Positions 16,733 through 24,615 of a stretch of 32,940 nucleotides of DNA are shown here, one piece after another. The notes under the pieces were generated by a model. The model saw nothing but the letters and a program-made list of their open reading frames with translations. It had not been told where the DNA came from and made no database searches. The stretch is from Bacteroidota bacterium (GTDB lineage: Bacteria > Bacteroidota > Bacteroidia > JABDFU01). The stretch is from assembly GCA_013286385.1 (NCBI GenBank), contig JABDFU010000021.1:1-32940 (forward strand), in the 5' to 3' direction. Position 1 is the first letter of the stretch. Each line of letters opens with the position of its first letter. Both the position numbers and the translations under genes were made by a program.

Positions 16733-16758
16733 GTTGATCTTATATTCGTAAAATCAAC
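16733..16758. terminator. Possible hairpin between convergent nrdA and the ABC permease gene
   Basis: GTTGATcTTA and TAAaATCAAC form a nine-pair stem with one mismatch and a 6-nt loop immediately after the nrdA stop. It occupies the 50-bp convergent gap and could end transcription of nrdA. The stem is AT-rich and there is no strong T-run, so support is modest. Confidence 0.35.
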
Positions 16759-16782
16759 GCCCTTAGCAGGCATATCCGGTTG

Positions 16783-17901
16783 TTACGATGTCTTGCGGTA
16801 ATTTATAATGGCCCAGGTGTTCAGCACTGCACCGATCATAAGAACAGCATAGATGTGGTGAAGGATGTCGTGGAATCCGCTTCCTTTGATAACGATCATC
16901 CGCATTACTTCAATAAAATAGCTGATCGGAAAAAGATGGGCAACGAGTTGCGCCCAGGAAGGCATACTGTCAATGGGGGTATAGAGTCCGCTCATCATGT
17001 TGAAGACCATCATGAAAAGGAAGATCAGCGAATTGGCCTGCTGCTGGGTTTCTGTAAAAGTTGAAATCAGCAATCCGAAACCGAGCAAAGCGAACAGAAA
17101 AACTTCCAGGAAAAGGTACAGCAATGCAATATTTCCGAGCGGAATAATAGTGTAGATCACCCTGGCGATAAGAAGGCTGACGCTGAAGACTACGAGACCG
17201 ATAAAAAGAAAGGGGATCAGTTTCCCCAATATGAACTGGTACTTTTTGATCGGGGTTACATTGATCTGTTCAATAGTGCCTAATTCTTTTTCTTTAACGA
17301 TATTGAAGGCCGCCGAAAGCCCGGCAATCATGGTTACCAGTGAAACCATGATTCCGGGAACCATAAAAATAAAATAGGTCAGCGTCGGATTGTACCAATA
17401 GGAGGTAATAATGTCTATGGTTGGTACCTCGCCGGCCGAACCGGGCTGTACCCATTCTGCGCGAATGTCATTGTTGTAATCACTTAGTATGTTACTCAGA
17501 TAGGCAAAGCCCACACTTGCTTTTACACCATTTATGGCATTGACCTCTATGCCCAGTTTTTTGCTTCCTTCGCGGATCAGGTCTTTTTCGAATTTTTCAG
17601 GAATTTCGAGAAGTATGTCAGCTTTGTCTGCATCAATCAGTTTTCCGGCTTTTGAATTGAAGTCGGTGTATCCGGCCAGTTTGAAATATCCGGAGGAAAG
17701 AATTTTTTCGCTTAATTTTCGGGATACCTGTGAATGGTCGTGATCGACAATCCCGATGTTGATATTTTTAATGGTATAATTTGCGGCCAGGGGAAGGAGT
17801 ATGAGCTGAATGGCAGGAGCAATAAAAAGCCGGCCAATAAATCCCCGGTCCCTGAAAACCTGCCGGAACTCTTTTCTAAGTAAAAATAACAGGGGTCTCA
17901 T
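16783..17901 (-). CDS. ABC-2 type transporter permease (YbhR-like)
   Basis: Inner-membrane permease of 372 residues, last gene of the seven-gene efflux operon. One membrane segment lies at about 21-40, followed by a large periplasmic domain (IGIVDHDHSQVSRKLSEKIL and onwards, about 45-175), then five C-terminal membrane segments; this is the usual ABC2_membrane_3 layout. The cytoplasmic motif VKEKELGTIEQINVTPIKK is diagnostic of the family. It overlaps the preceding permease by one base (TAATG), so translation is coupled. It should form a heterodimer with that permease, driven by the two ATPases upstream. It resembles E. coli YbhR, part of an exporter linked to cephalosporin and cation efflux. 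Confidence 0.92.
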   Translation of the reverse strand: MRPLLFLLRKEFRQVFRDRGFIGRLFIAPAIQLILLPLAANYTIKNINIGIVDHDHSQVSRKLSEKILSSGYFKLAGYTDFNSKAGKLIDADKADILLEIPEKFEKDLIREGSKKLGIEVNAINGVKASVGFAYLSNILSDYNNDIRAEWVQPGSAGEVPTIDIITSYWYNPTLTYFIFMVPGIMVSLVTMIAGLSAAFNIVKEKELGTIEQINVTPIKKYQFILGKLIPFLFIGLVVFSVSLLIARVIYTIIPLGNIALLYLFLEVFLFALLGFGLLISTFTETQQQANSLIFLFMMVFNMMSGLYTPIDSMPSWAQLVAHLFPISYFIEVMRMIVIKGSGFHDILHHIYAVLMIGAVLNTWAIINYRKTS

Positions 17902-19007
17902 TATTCGAGTCGGATTTTAAAATTACGCAAACTGAGAATTGCAAAAAATACGGTCATGCCTGTCAGAATAAGAGTTTCCTTCCAGATGGAAGAAAACCCG
18001 AGGCCTTTGAGCATTACCGACTTGACAATTATATAATACCATTTTGCAGGAACGATATTTGAAATGACCTGCAAAACGACCGGCATGTTTTCGATTGGAA
18101 ACATGTATCCGCTGAGCAGCATGGTCGGTAGCATCATCCCCATCATGGAAGCAAACATGGCGCTCTGCTGGGAAGAGGTTATTGTTGAAATCAAAAGTCC
18201 GAGCGAAAGAGCAGTAACAATGAGTAAGGCGCTTTCGGCAAATAGCAGAAGCAGACTTCCTTTAATAGGCAGGTCGAGCAGATAAACACTTAAAATTAAT
18301 ATAGCGCTCAGGTTAATGAGAGAAAGAACCAGGTATGGAATAGCTTTGGAGACTATTACCATCAGTGGTTTGACGGGAGAGACCAGTAAAACTTCCATTG
18401 TTCCCAATTCTTTTTCCCGAACGATAGATACCGATGTCATCATTACACAAACCAATAAAAGCACCATGGCCATAACGCCCGGAACAAAATTGGGGGCACC
18501 CTTCAGGTCGGGATTGTACAACATCCGGACTTCAGGTAAAATAGCATACGGCACATTGGCGGTTGGGGCGAGCTGGCTTTGGTAGTCGCTTACGATAGAG
18601 CTGATGTAATTGACAAGGGTTGTAGCTGTATTCGGGTCGGAGGCGTCGGCCAGGATCTGGATCGAAGCCTTATTCAGATGAAGCAAATCTTCGTTGAAAT
18701 TCACCGGAAATACAACGGCCAGTTTTATTTTCCCCTCTTTAAATGCGGCGTCAATCTGGGAAGGACTCCGAAGCGTTTTGCGTACACTGAAAAAATTGCT
18801 ACCGGCAATTTTGTCGGTGATCTGCTGGGAGGCCAGGTCGTGCGCATTGTCAACGACAACAATATCTGCATTTTTAATTTCGTTGGTAAGGGCAAAGCCG
18901 AACAGCATAATCTGAATCACCGGAAGCCCAAACAGCATGAGCAGGGTTTTCCAGTCCCGGAACACATGGTAGAATTCTTTTTTTACGAAAGATGCTAACT
19001 GTTTCAT
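17901..19007 (-). CDS. ABC-2 type transporter permease (YbhS-like)
   Basis: Partner permease, 368 residues from the ATG at 19007 (MKQLASFVKKEFYHVFRDW), which is the normal family N-terminus. Longer in-frame starts reach into the ATPase gene and would add an unlikely Cys-containing extension. Layout is again one N-terminal membrane segment (LLMLFGLPVIQIMLFGFAL), a periplasmic domain with IVVVDNAHD, and five C-terminal membrane segments, with REKELGTMEVLLVSPVKP between them. It follows the second ATPase by 25 bp and overlaps the last permease gene by one base. Family members pump drugs or lipophilic compounds across the inner membrane into a periplasmic adaptor. Confidence 0.92.
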   Translation of the reverse strand: MKQLASFVKKEFYHVFRDWKTLLMLFGLPVIQIMLFGFALTNEIKNADIVVVDNAHDLASQQITDKIAGSNFFSVRKTLRSPSQIDAAFKEGKIKLAVVFPVNFNEDLLHLNKASIQILADASDPNTATTLVNYISSIVSDYQSQLAPTANVPYAILPEVRMLYNPDLKGAPNFVPGVMAMVLLLVCVMMTSVSIVREKELGTMEVLLVSPVKPLMVIVSKAIPYLVLSLINLSAILILSVYLLDLPIKGSLLLLFAESALLIVTALSLGLLISTITSSQQSAMFASMMGMMLPTMLLSGYMFPIENMPVVLQVISNIVPAKWYYIIVKSVMLKGLGFSSIWKETLILTGMTVFFAILSLRNFKIRLE

Positions 19008-19032
19008 TTTTTCATTGCAAAAGCACGTCGTA

Positions 19033-19776
19033 CTAATCTGCCGAACGTTTTGCCTTTCGTGCCAGTTTATAAAATACTTCATCCATGGTGTCGACTCCGA
19101 ATTTTTTTCTCAGGTTTGAAGGAGAATCAAGAGCGTCAATTCTTCCATCCACCATAATGGACACCCGGTTGCAGTATTCGGCCTCATCCAGGTAGTGCGT
19201 GGTGACAAAAATGGTGATTCCTTTTTCGGCCGCATCGTAAATAAGATCCCAGAATTGCCTGCGCATGCTCGGATCTACGCCGCCGGTTGGTTCATCCAGG
19301 AAAACGATTTTGGGCTGGTGAACTATGGCAACAGAAAAAGAAAGTTTTTGTTTCCACCCCAGAGGTAACGAAGCTACCAGCTTTTTTGCTTCTTTCTGAA
19401 GTCCCAGTTTGTCAATCAGTTCTTTGCTTTTTTCGGCAATTTCCTTGTCGGACAATCCGTAAATGCCGGCATAAAATTCTATGTTTTCCATTACCGACAA
19501 GTCGTCGTAAAGTGAAAACCGCTGACTCATGTATCCGATGTTTTTTTTGATTTCTTCGGGTTCCCGGAATACGTCAAAACCTGCTACCGTTGCTTCTCCT
19601 GAGCTGGGGATGGATAGTCCGCAAAGCATGCGCATGGCTGTTGTTTTACCTGCACCGTTTGCGCCGAGAAATCCGAAAATCTCTCCTTTCTGGACATCAA
19701 ACGTTATTTCATCTACGGCCACGAAGTCACCGAAACGTTTGGTCAGTTTTTTTGTGCTAATTACTGTTTCGGTCAT
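19033..19776 (-). CDS. ABC transporter ATP-binding protein (second, YbhF C-half-like)
   Basis: A 247-residue ATPase. Walker A is GANGAGKTT (38-46), Walker B IVFLDEP from 157, with GGVDP following. The ABC signature normally reading LSGGQ is instead SLPLGWKQKL (136-145), as in the second half of E. coli YbhF, so the change is a family trait rather than damage. The first ATPase of the operon retains LSGGM, and the pair would give one canonical and one unusual composite ATP site. It starts 20 bp inside the end of the upstream ATPase gene. Confidence 0.93.
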   Translation of the reverse strand: MTETVISTKKLTKRFGDFVAVDEITFDVQKGEIFGFLGANGAGKTTAMRMLCGLSIPSSGEATVAGFDVFREPEEIKKNIGYMSQRFSLYDDLSVMENIEFYAGIYGLSDKEIAEKSKELIDKLGLQKEAKKLVASLPLGWKQKLSFSVAIVHQPKIVFLDEPTGGVDPSMRRQFWDLIYDAAEKGITIFVTTHYLDEAEYCNRVSIMVDGRIDALDSPSNLRKKFGVDTMDEVFYKLARKAKRSAD

Positions 19777-20683
19777 TCTGGTTATTTAATAAACGTATAA
19801 AACAATCCTCCACGGTGGGGGTAATAGGTTTCATTTCGATGTTCAGGTGTTTTTTACTTTGCATGTAGCTCATCACCTCCTGCTCGGAAGACTTGAAAGA
19901 CAAATGAAGGTGTTCGCCGAAGGTATAGCAACTCAGCGTGCCCTGATAGGCACGCAGGTCGTTGAGAAGGGCATACATTTTGTCCGCCTTGACGCCGTAA
20001 AGTTTTTCGGGATAGGCTTTGACGGTTGCTTCGGGCGTGTTGATGGATAGCAGCTTACCGCTCAATATCAGTCCGATACGGTCGCAACGGGTCGCTTCGT
20101 CCATGTAGGAAGTTGAAACCAATATGGTAATCCCTACTTTTTTTAAACGGGACAGCATTTCCCAGAATTCCTTTCGGGATACTACATCCACTCCTGTTGT
20201 GGGTTCATCCAGAAACAGGACCTCCGGTTTGTGGATAAGAGCGCAACAAAGGGCCAGTTTTTGTTTCATCCCTCCGGATAATTTTCCGGCCCTGCGTGTT
20301 TTAAACGGCTCCAGCTGTACGTAGATGTCTTTGATCAGGTCGTAATTTTCTTCAAGGCGGGTATTGAATACGGTTGCAAAAAAATTCAAATTTTCTTCCA
20401 CCGACAGATCCCCATAAAGCGAAAACCGTCCCGGCATATAGCCCACTAGTTTACGGATGGTTTGAAAATCCTTAACAACGTCGTGACCTGCGACCGTTGC
20501 ACTTCCTTTGTCTGCTATGAGCAAGGTGGTAAGCAAACGGAAAATGGTGCTTTTGCCTGCCCCATCCGGCCCTATAAGGCCGAATACTTCTCCTTTGGCT
20601 ACGTTAAAAGAAATGTCATCGACGGCCAGGACTGAACCTTTGTTATAGGTTTTGCTGATGTTAGTAAGGGTTATGGCGTCCAC
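19757..20683 (-). CDS. ABC transporter ATP-binding protein (first, YbhF N-half-like)
   Basis: A 308-residue ATPase with Walker A GPDGAGKS (38-45), intact signature KLSGGMKQKL (134-143), Walker B VLFLDEP (155-161) and STSYMDEATRCDR containing a switch region in which the usual His is replaced (SY in place of TH). A C-terminal extension after residue 225 (EKLYGVKADKMYALLNDL and onwards) matches the DUF4162-type tail of these exporters. The start is GTG at 20683; no upstream ATG is available in frame. It pairs with the next ATPase, which it overlaps by 20 bp. In E. coli both domains are fused in YbhF; here they are separate genes. Confidence 0.93.
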   Translation of the reverse strand: MDAITLTNISKTYNKGSVLAVDDISFNVAKGEVFGLIGPDGAGKSTIFRLLTTLLIADKGSATVAGHDVVKDFQTIRKLVGYMPGRFSLYGDLSVEENLNFFATVFNTRLEENYDLIKDIYVQLEPFKTRRAGKLSGGMKQKLALCCALIHKPEVLFLDEPTTGVDVVSRKEFWEMLSRLKKVGITILVSTSYMDEATRCDRIGLILSGKLLSINTPEATVKAYPEKLYGVKADKMYALLNDLRAYQGTLSCYTFGEHLHLSFKSSEQEVMSYMQSKKHLNIEMKPITPTVEDCFIRLLNNQNDRNSN

Positions 20684-20723
20684 TTTATCGCTTTCTATCC
20701 GGATTTGTTGCTGCCCGGGTTGA

Positions 20724-21623
20724 TTATTGAAATTTCATTTCTCCATACATTCCGATTTTCAGAAAACCGTCGTTTACCACACGTATTTTTATAGCATAAA
20801 CGAGGTCGGCCCTTTCGTCCTTGGTAGGAATGGTTTTGGGCGTGAATTCAGATTTTTCAGATACCCAATAAATTGTTCCGGTATAGTATCCGTACTGTTT
20901 TGCGCCTTTATCAACCATGACTTTAACTTTTTGTCCGAGTTTGGCCAGGTTGAGCTGTGCGGAGGTGACGTATGCTCTTAAAATTAAGGTATCTGTTTCG
21001 GCTATTTTATAAAGAGCTTTGCCGGGCATTACCACTTCGTGATCCTGAGCGTATTTTGTCAGGACTGTTCCGTGGATGGGATTTACGATCTGGCATTTTG
21101 AAATCTGATCCTTGGTCTGGTCGATCTGACGTTTAAACGGAGTCACGCTTTTTTCAAGGGTAGTCGTATTGATATCCAATGTTGATCTGAGGGCATCGAT
21201 CTGTTTTTGTACCATGTCAACCTGGGTATTCGCATTGTCCAGTTGCTGCTGAGTGGCCGCTTCCCTGGCAAAGAGGTTTTGCATTCTCACCTGATCCTTT
21301 TTGGCCTGGTCCAACTGGGATTTCAATGAGGCGATCTGAACCGAAACGTCCGGTATCTGGCTTGTGGTGGAAGCAATCTGGGCTTCGAGCTGCTTGTCGC
21401 GCAGGTACAACTGGACACTGTCCACATAGCCTACAAACTGACCTTTTTGAAGTGTCTGACCTTCTTCTACATTGAATTCTTTTATTGTCCCGGAAGCTTC
21501 TGTGGATACAATGGTTTCAACTGATTCAAATGCGCCCGCCGCATCAAAATCCATTTCCGAAGTCGAGCAGGACACCAGCAGTGCTGCCGAAGAAATACAT
21601 GTGAGTAAAACGGAATTGTTCAT
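20724..21623 (-). CDS. HlyD/MFP family periplasmic adaptor (YbhG-like)
   Basis: Membrane-fusion protein of 299 residues linking the inner-membrane ABC exporter to the outer-membrane channel. It is a lipoprotein: lipobox LLVSC with Cys19. A lipoyl-like half is at about 36-70 (SGTIKEFNVEEGQTLQKGQFV), a long coiled coil at about 72-178, the second lipoyl half from 180 (NPIHGTVLTKYAQDHEVVMPG), then a beta-barrel domain. It starts 10 bp after the TolC gene and is followed after 40 bp by the first ATPase gene. E. coli YbhG is the closest named counterpart; YbhG is not lipidated, so the Cys anchor is a difference. Confidence 0.92.
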   Translation of the reverse strand: MNNSVLLTCISSAALLVSCSTSEMDFDAAGAFESVETIVSTEASGTIKEFNVEEGQTLQKGQFVGYVDSVQLYLRDKQLEAQIASTTSQIPDVSVQIASLKSQLDQAKKDQVRMQNLFAREAATQQQLDNANTQVDMVQKQIDALRSTLDINTTTLEKSVTPFKRQIDQTKDQISKCQIVNPIHGTVLTKYAQDHEVVMPGKALYKIAETDTLILRAYVTSAQLNLAKLGQKVKVMVDKGAKQYGYYTGTIYWVSEKSEFTPKTIPTKDERADLVYAIKIRVVNDGFLKIGMYGEMKFQ

Positions 21624-21633
21624 TTTTTTGATT

Positions 21634-22929
21634 TTAGTAGTTCCCTGTTGTGTTTTTCTGATTGTATTGATCCATCATCAATTGTACCTGATGGATTAAA
21701 AGGTTTTGTTTGGCCTGATCCTCCAAATCCAATTCGGCGATGTATTCGTGGGTGGTAATGATTCCATTTTCCATCTGAGCTTTGGCCGAATTTTTTACTT
21801 CGGTCAGTTTAACGATTATTTCAGTGTCCTTGAGAACCATCAGCTGCAATTTTGAAATGTCAGCATTTTGTTGTTTCAATGTCTGATGGGTATTGAACAG
21901 AAAGGTTTCTTTCTGAATATCTATGCTTTGTTTATCCACTGCGAGCAGCTGCTTCTGATTTTTCATCGTGTACAAACCGCCCAGTGTCCAGTTCAGGCGA
22001 AGCCCTCCCATGTAATAGGTGGCTGCATTTACGTCAAACATATTTAATCCGGGAAGTGCATAGCCGCCTTGCAGGAAGAAGCTTAATTTTGGCAAGTTGT
22101 TCGCATTGATAATTTTCAATTGTACATCGTCATTTTTTTTCTGGTAATTGTACAGATCAAGCTCGGGTCTGCGAATACTGTCATTTAAAACCGGCGTACC
22201 GGGAGTTTGCAGCACAGTTGACTCATCCAGACTGCTGTTGATAAAAAGACCCAGCATATCCAGGTAAGCCTTTCGGTTGGATTCGAGGTCGATCCTGGTT
22301 TGCTGCTGTTGAAGTAGTTTTGCCTCCAGCTCACGCAGACTGCTAACCAATGCGGTTCCCTGACTTACGGATTCCTTCATTTTATCGATGCTGTTCTGAA
22401 TGTCTTTTTCATTTACCGCGTCCAGCTTCAGCTGTTCTGTAATCAGGAGGATGCCGAAAAACAGCTGATTGATACGGTCCTTTATTGCGTACAGTTGTAC
22501 TTCGGTATTCTGCTCCTGAACATTGGCACCGGCAATGGCCAGTTCTTTCTGCCCAAGAATGCTTCCTCCATCGTAAATAACCTGATCAACTTCGGCATGA
22601 ACATTGTATTGGGTAAGAGGTATAACGGGGAATGATAAATTTTCTCCATGCGGCAAAGGAATGCTGAACGGTATTGAGGTTACGGCACTCTGATTGGTTA
22701 GCTGACCATTCACACTAAGCTGGGGAAGGTATCCCCTCAACGCGTTGGAAATGTTGTAGTCTCTGCTTTTTTCCGTGAGAGTCCTCTGCCGGATCAGGGG
22801 GAAATTCATTCGGGCTCTGGTGTAACAGGTATCAATGGATAGCGGGCCTGAGGCAAGTGCAGCGGACCCCCCGGAAAGGGCCGCGATACTGTAAATCAAG
22901 CCCCAGAAAAAACGTTTCTTCCTACTCAT
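21634..22929 (-). CDS. TolC family outer membrane efflux protein
   Basis: Outer-membrane channel of 431 residues from the ATG at 22929. That start overlaps the TetR stop as ATGA and gives a clean signal peptide (MSRKKRFFWGLIYSIAAL, cleavage near ALAS). Longer in-frame starts would place 21 unlikely residues before it. The mature protein has the two long helical hairpins of the OEP family: SIDTCYTRARMNFPLIRQ opens repeat one, and ELDLYNYQKKNDDVQLKI opens repeat two. A GLRLNWTLGGLYTM strand marks the barrel. It provides the exit duct for the ABC exporter encoded downstream. Confidence 0.92.
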   Translation of the reverse strand: MSRKKRFFWGLIYSIAALSGGSAALASGPLSIDTCYTRARMNFPLIRQRTLTEKSRDYNISNALRGYLPQLSVNGQLTNQSAVTSIPFSIPLPHGENLSFPVIPLTQYNVHAEVDQVIYDGGSILGQKELAIAGANVQEQNTEVQLYAIKDRINQLFFGILLITEQLKLDAVNEKDIQNSIDKMKESVSQGTALVSSLRELEAKLLQQQQTRIDLESNRKAYLDMLGLFINSSLDESTVLQTPGTPVLNDSIRRPELDLYNYQKKNDDVQLKIINANNLPKLSFFLQGGYALPGLNMFDVNAATYYMGGLRLNWTLGGLYTMKNQKQLLAVDKQSIDIQKETFLFNTHQTLKQQNADISKLQLMVLKDTEIIVKLTEVKNSAKAQMENGIITTHEYIAELDLEDQAKQNLLIHQVQLMMDQYNQKNTTGNY

Positions 22930-23546
22930 GTTTTTGCTTTTAATATTGCTTTGATCCAAATTGGAATCATTTTTTTTCGTTCCTGCATGCATTTGTCGAA
23001 CTCCCTGGGACTTATACCATTATTATTTTGTATAATATGACGACCGGCAAACGGGAATATCGTAAGAGACATGATGTTCATAATAAGCTGATTGGGGTTG
23101 ATCGGGTTGATTTCGCCGGATTTGATCGCCAGCTGAACCTGCTTCATAAAATAGGATTCGATAATTTTTTGACGCATTTTCATGCGGTGGGGATCGAGTT
23201 TGGTTTGGGTCAGTACGAACAGCGGCATATCGGGATTCAGGCTGAGCATCTCGATGTAATTTTTGACAAGCAACTCTATTTTTTGCCAGATGTCGGTTTT
23301 CTCCTCGTTTACAATTTTGGAAATGATCTGTATGAATTCTCCGAAGTTTTTTCTGGAGACAATTTCGAAAAGCTTCTCTTTGCTTCTGAAATAATAATTC
23401 AGCAGCGCAATATTGATACCCGCTTTTTTTGCAATGTCCCTGGTTTTGATTGCGCTGAAACCTTTTTGGGTAAAAAGAATACGTGCAGCTTCGATGATCT
23501 TTTCCTCGGCGCTCCGCACGGATAACTGGTTAGTTGACTTGTTCAC
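22926..23546 (-). CDS. TetR family transcriptional regulator (CecR-like)
   Basis: A 206-residue TetR-type repressor heading the efflux operon. The helix-turn-helix lies at about residues 33-60 (GFSAIKTRDIAKKAGINIAL then LNYYFRSKEKLFE). The C-terminal domain should bind the inducer. The start codon is GTG at 23546; the next in-frame ATG lies well after the DNA-binding domain. The stop overlaps the TolC start by four bases. E. coli CecR (YbiH) similarly precedes ybhGFSR, so the operon order is conserved across phyla. A 30-bp palindrome upstream (23570-23599) is the likely autoregulatory operator, and repression would cover all seven genes. Confidence 0.93.
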   Translation of the reverse strand: MNKSTNQLSVRSAEEKIIEAARILFTQKGFSAIKTRDIAKKAGINIALLNYYFRSKEKLFEIVSRKNFGEFIQIISKIVNEEKTDIWQKIELLVKNYIEMLSLNPDMPLFVLTQTKLDPHRMKMRQKIIESYFMKQVQLAIKSGEINPINPNQLIMNIMSLTIFPFAGRHIIQNNNGISPREFDKCMQERKKMIPIWIKAILKAKT

Positions 23547-23553
23547 GCAGGGA

Positions 23554-23585
23554 CAAAGGTAAATTAAGTTTCTGATTTAATCAAA
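23554..23585 (-). promoter_or_regulatory. Promoter of the TetR-ABC efflux operon
   Basis: On the minus strand TTTG (23585-23582), a 20-bp spacer and TACCTTTG (23561-23554) match the Bacteroidetes consensus TTTG-N19/20-TAnnTTTG exactly. The -7 element ends only 7 bp before the GTG start of the regulator gene, so transcription should begin almost at the start codon and the mRNA is probably leaderless or nearly so. Confidence 0.75.
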
Positions 23586-23599
23586 TGATTAAATCAGAA
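23570..23599. promoter_or_regulatory. Palindromic operator of the TetR regulator
   Basis: Two perfect 14-bp arms, TTCTGATTTAATCA at 23570-23583 and TGATTAAATCAGAA at 23586-23599, flank a 2-bp AA centre. The -33 TTTG element lies inside it, so a bound repressor would block RNA polymerase directly. Size and symmetry suit a TetR dimer (or dimer pair). The regulator encoded 24 bp downstream is the natural ligand. Confidence 0.8.
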
Positions 23600-23640
23600 C
23601 TGCAACTTCGATAGTATAAGCCTGCCAGACAATGATTTGC

Positions 23641-23658
23641 ATCAGCCGAATGGCTGAT
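23641..23658. terminator. Short hairpin after the MBL hydrolase gene
   Basis: ATCAGCC (23641-23647) and GGCTGAT (23652-23658) form a perfect 7-bp stem with a 4-nt loop. It begins 29 bp beyond the MBL gene's stop, in the gap before the TetR promoter. There is no clear T-run, so terminator activity is plausible but not proven. Confidence 0.4.
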
Positions 23659-23686
23659 ACTGCTCAGGGGAATTTTTCAGGCCGGG

Positions 23687-24541
23687 TTATTTTGCCGCAG
23701 CCTTCTTTTTAAATGCACGTATGGCAGCGTTGTTGGACATGAAAAGGGGGATTTGTGTGTACCCTCTGTATTTTGCCAGCATTTCATCCTTTTTGGAAGG
23801 ATCCGCGGCAGCTGATTTCATATCCAGGAAATACGTCTTAAAATCAGTGATGACTTCGGGCCCCCCGATAGTGCCGTGACCGGGAACAACTTTCTGAATA
23901 TCAAAACGCAGTGGCAGCATATCAAATGCCATCATGTACCCGTCAGGGTCTGCGCTACCTATCAGGACAGGGGCTTGTTTGTTCAATATCACATCACCTC
24001 CGAACAGCATTTTTCTTTTGTGCAGATACACTACAATATCACTCTGGGTATGTGCGTTTTTCCCCAGATTCAGAACAGTTACGGTGTCATCCCCCATTTT
24101 AATATCCATCTTATCCTTTAACCAGAGGGTCGGCATGCCCTCTTCTCCGGCCTCCTTTTTCCAGAATTCGGGGCTGTAGTTTCCGCCGGCGATAATGGTA
24201 CTTCCCTTGTAATACTTGTTTCCTCCGGTATGATCGCTGTGGTAATGCGTATTGATAACCAAAATCGGCTTAGTGCCGGCAATTTCTTTTGCAGTTTTGT
24301 ACAGCGCCTCGGCGGCATCTTTCATTTTGGTATCGATGACAATAACCAGGCTGTCTGAGGACAGGATACCGCTGTTGCCGCCTCCGCCTATCACAAGGGT
24401 CAGATCTTTATCGTACTTTATTGTGCTGGTTTCACTCATCTTGTTCATGACCGGTCGTAAATAGATCATATACAGGCTTGCAATTGCAGCAATGAGTAAA
24501 ACAACCAGAACTCCGAGAATTTTCATTATTTTCTTTGCCAT
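23687..24541 (-). CDS. MBL-fold metallohydrolase, membrane-anchored or secreted
   Basis: Metallo-beta-lactamase-fold hydrolase of 284 residues. The N-terminal hydrophobic segment at 6-28 (ILGVLVVLLIAAIASLYMIY) serves as an anchor or uncleaved signal, placing the enzyme outside the cytoplasm. Zinc ligands are visible: His99, His101, Asp103 and His104 (THYHSDH), His164 (AHTQSD), Asp183 (GGDV) and His222 (PGHG). The DxxDxSADPDG-like segment around SADPDGYMMAFD is typical of periplasmic relatives close to subclass B-like quinoprotein-associated hydrolases. The substrate cannot be assigned; nothing specifically points to beta-lactam hydrolysis. It has its own promoter (TAGCTTTG at 24571-24564) and a hairpin behind it, so it is probably not part of the efflux operon. 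Confidence 0.85.
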   Translation of the reverse strand: MAKKIMKILGVLVVLLIAAIASLYMIYLRPVMNKMSETSTIKYDKDLTLVIGGGGNSGILSSDSLVIVIDTKMKDAAEALYKTAKEIAGTKPILVINTHYHSDHTGGNKYYKGSTIIAGGNYSPEFWKKEAGEEGMPTLWLKDKMDIKMGDDTVTVLNLGKNAHTQSDIVVYLHKRKMLFGGDVILNKQAPVLIGSADPDGYMMAFDMLPLRFDIQKVVPGHGTIGGPEVITDFKTYFLDMKSAAADPSKKDEMLAKYRGYTQIPLFMSNNAAIRAFKKKAAAK

Positions 24542-24563
24542 GTTCTTTTTTTTAATTGTTGGT

Positions 24564-24571
24564 CAAAGCTA
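24564..24571 (-). promoter_or_regulatory. -7 promoter element of the MBL hydrolase gene
   Basis: The minus strand reads TAGCTTTG, an exact match to TAnnTTTG, 22 bp before the ATG at 24541. The region 19-20 bp further upstream is T-rich (TTTTCTG) but has no exact TTTG. The 74-bp gap is shared with the divergent dehydrogenase gene. Confidence 0.55.
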
Positions 24572-24615
24572 CATGAAAATAAGTAAATTCAGAAAAGATA
24601 ATTAAAACGAAACGT

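Noticed and set aside
23687-24541. Beta-lactamase resistance gene
   Set aside because: Only the general MBL fold is supported; the anchor and sequence do not point to a beta-lactam substrate.
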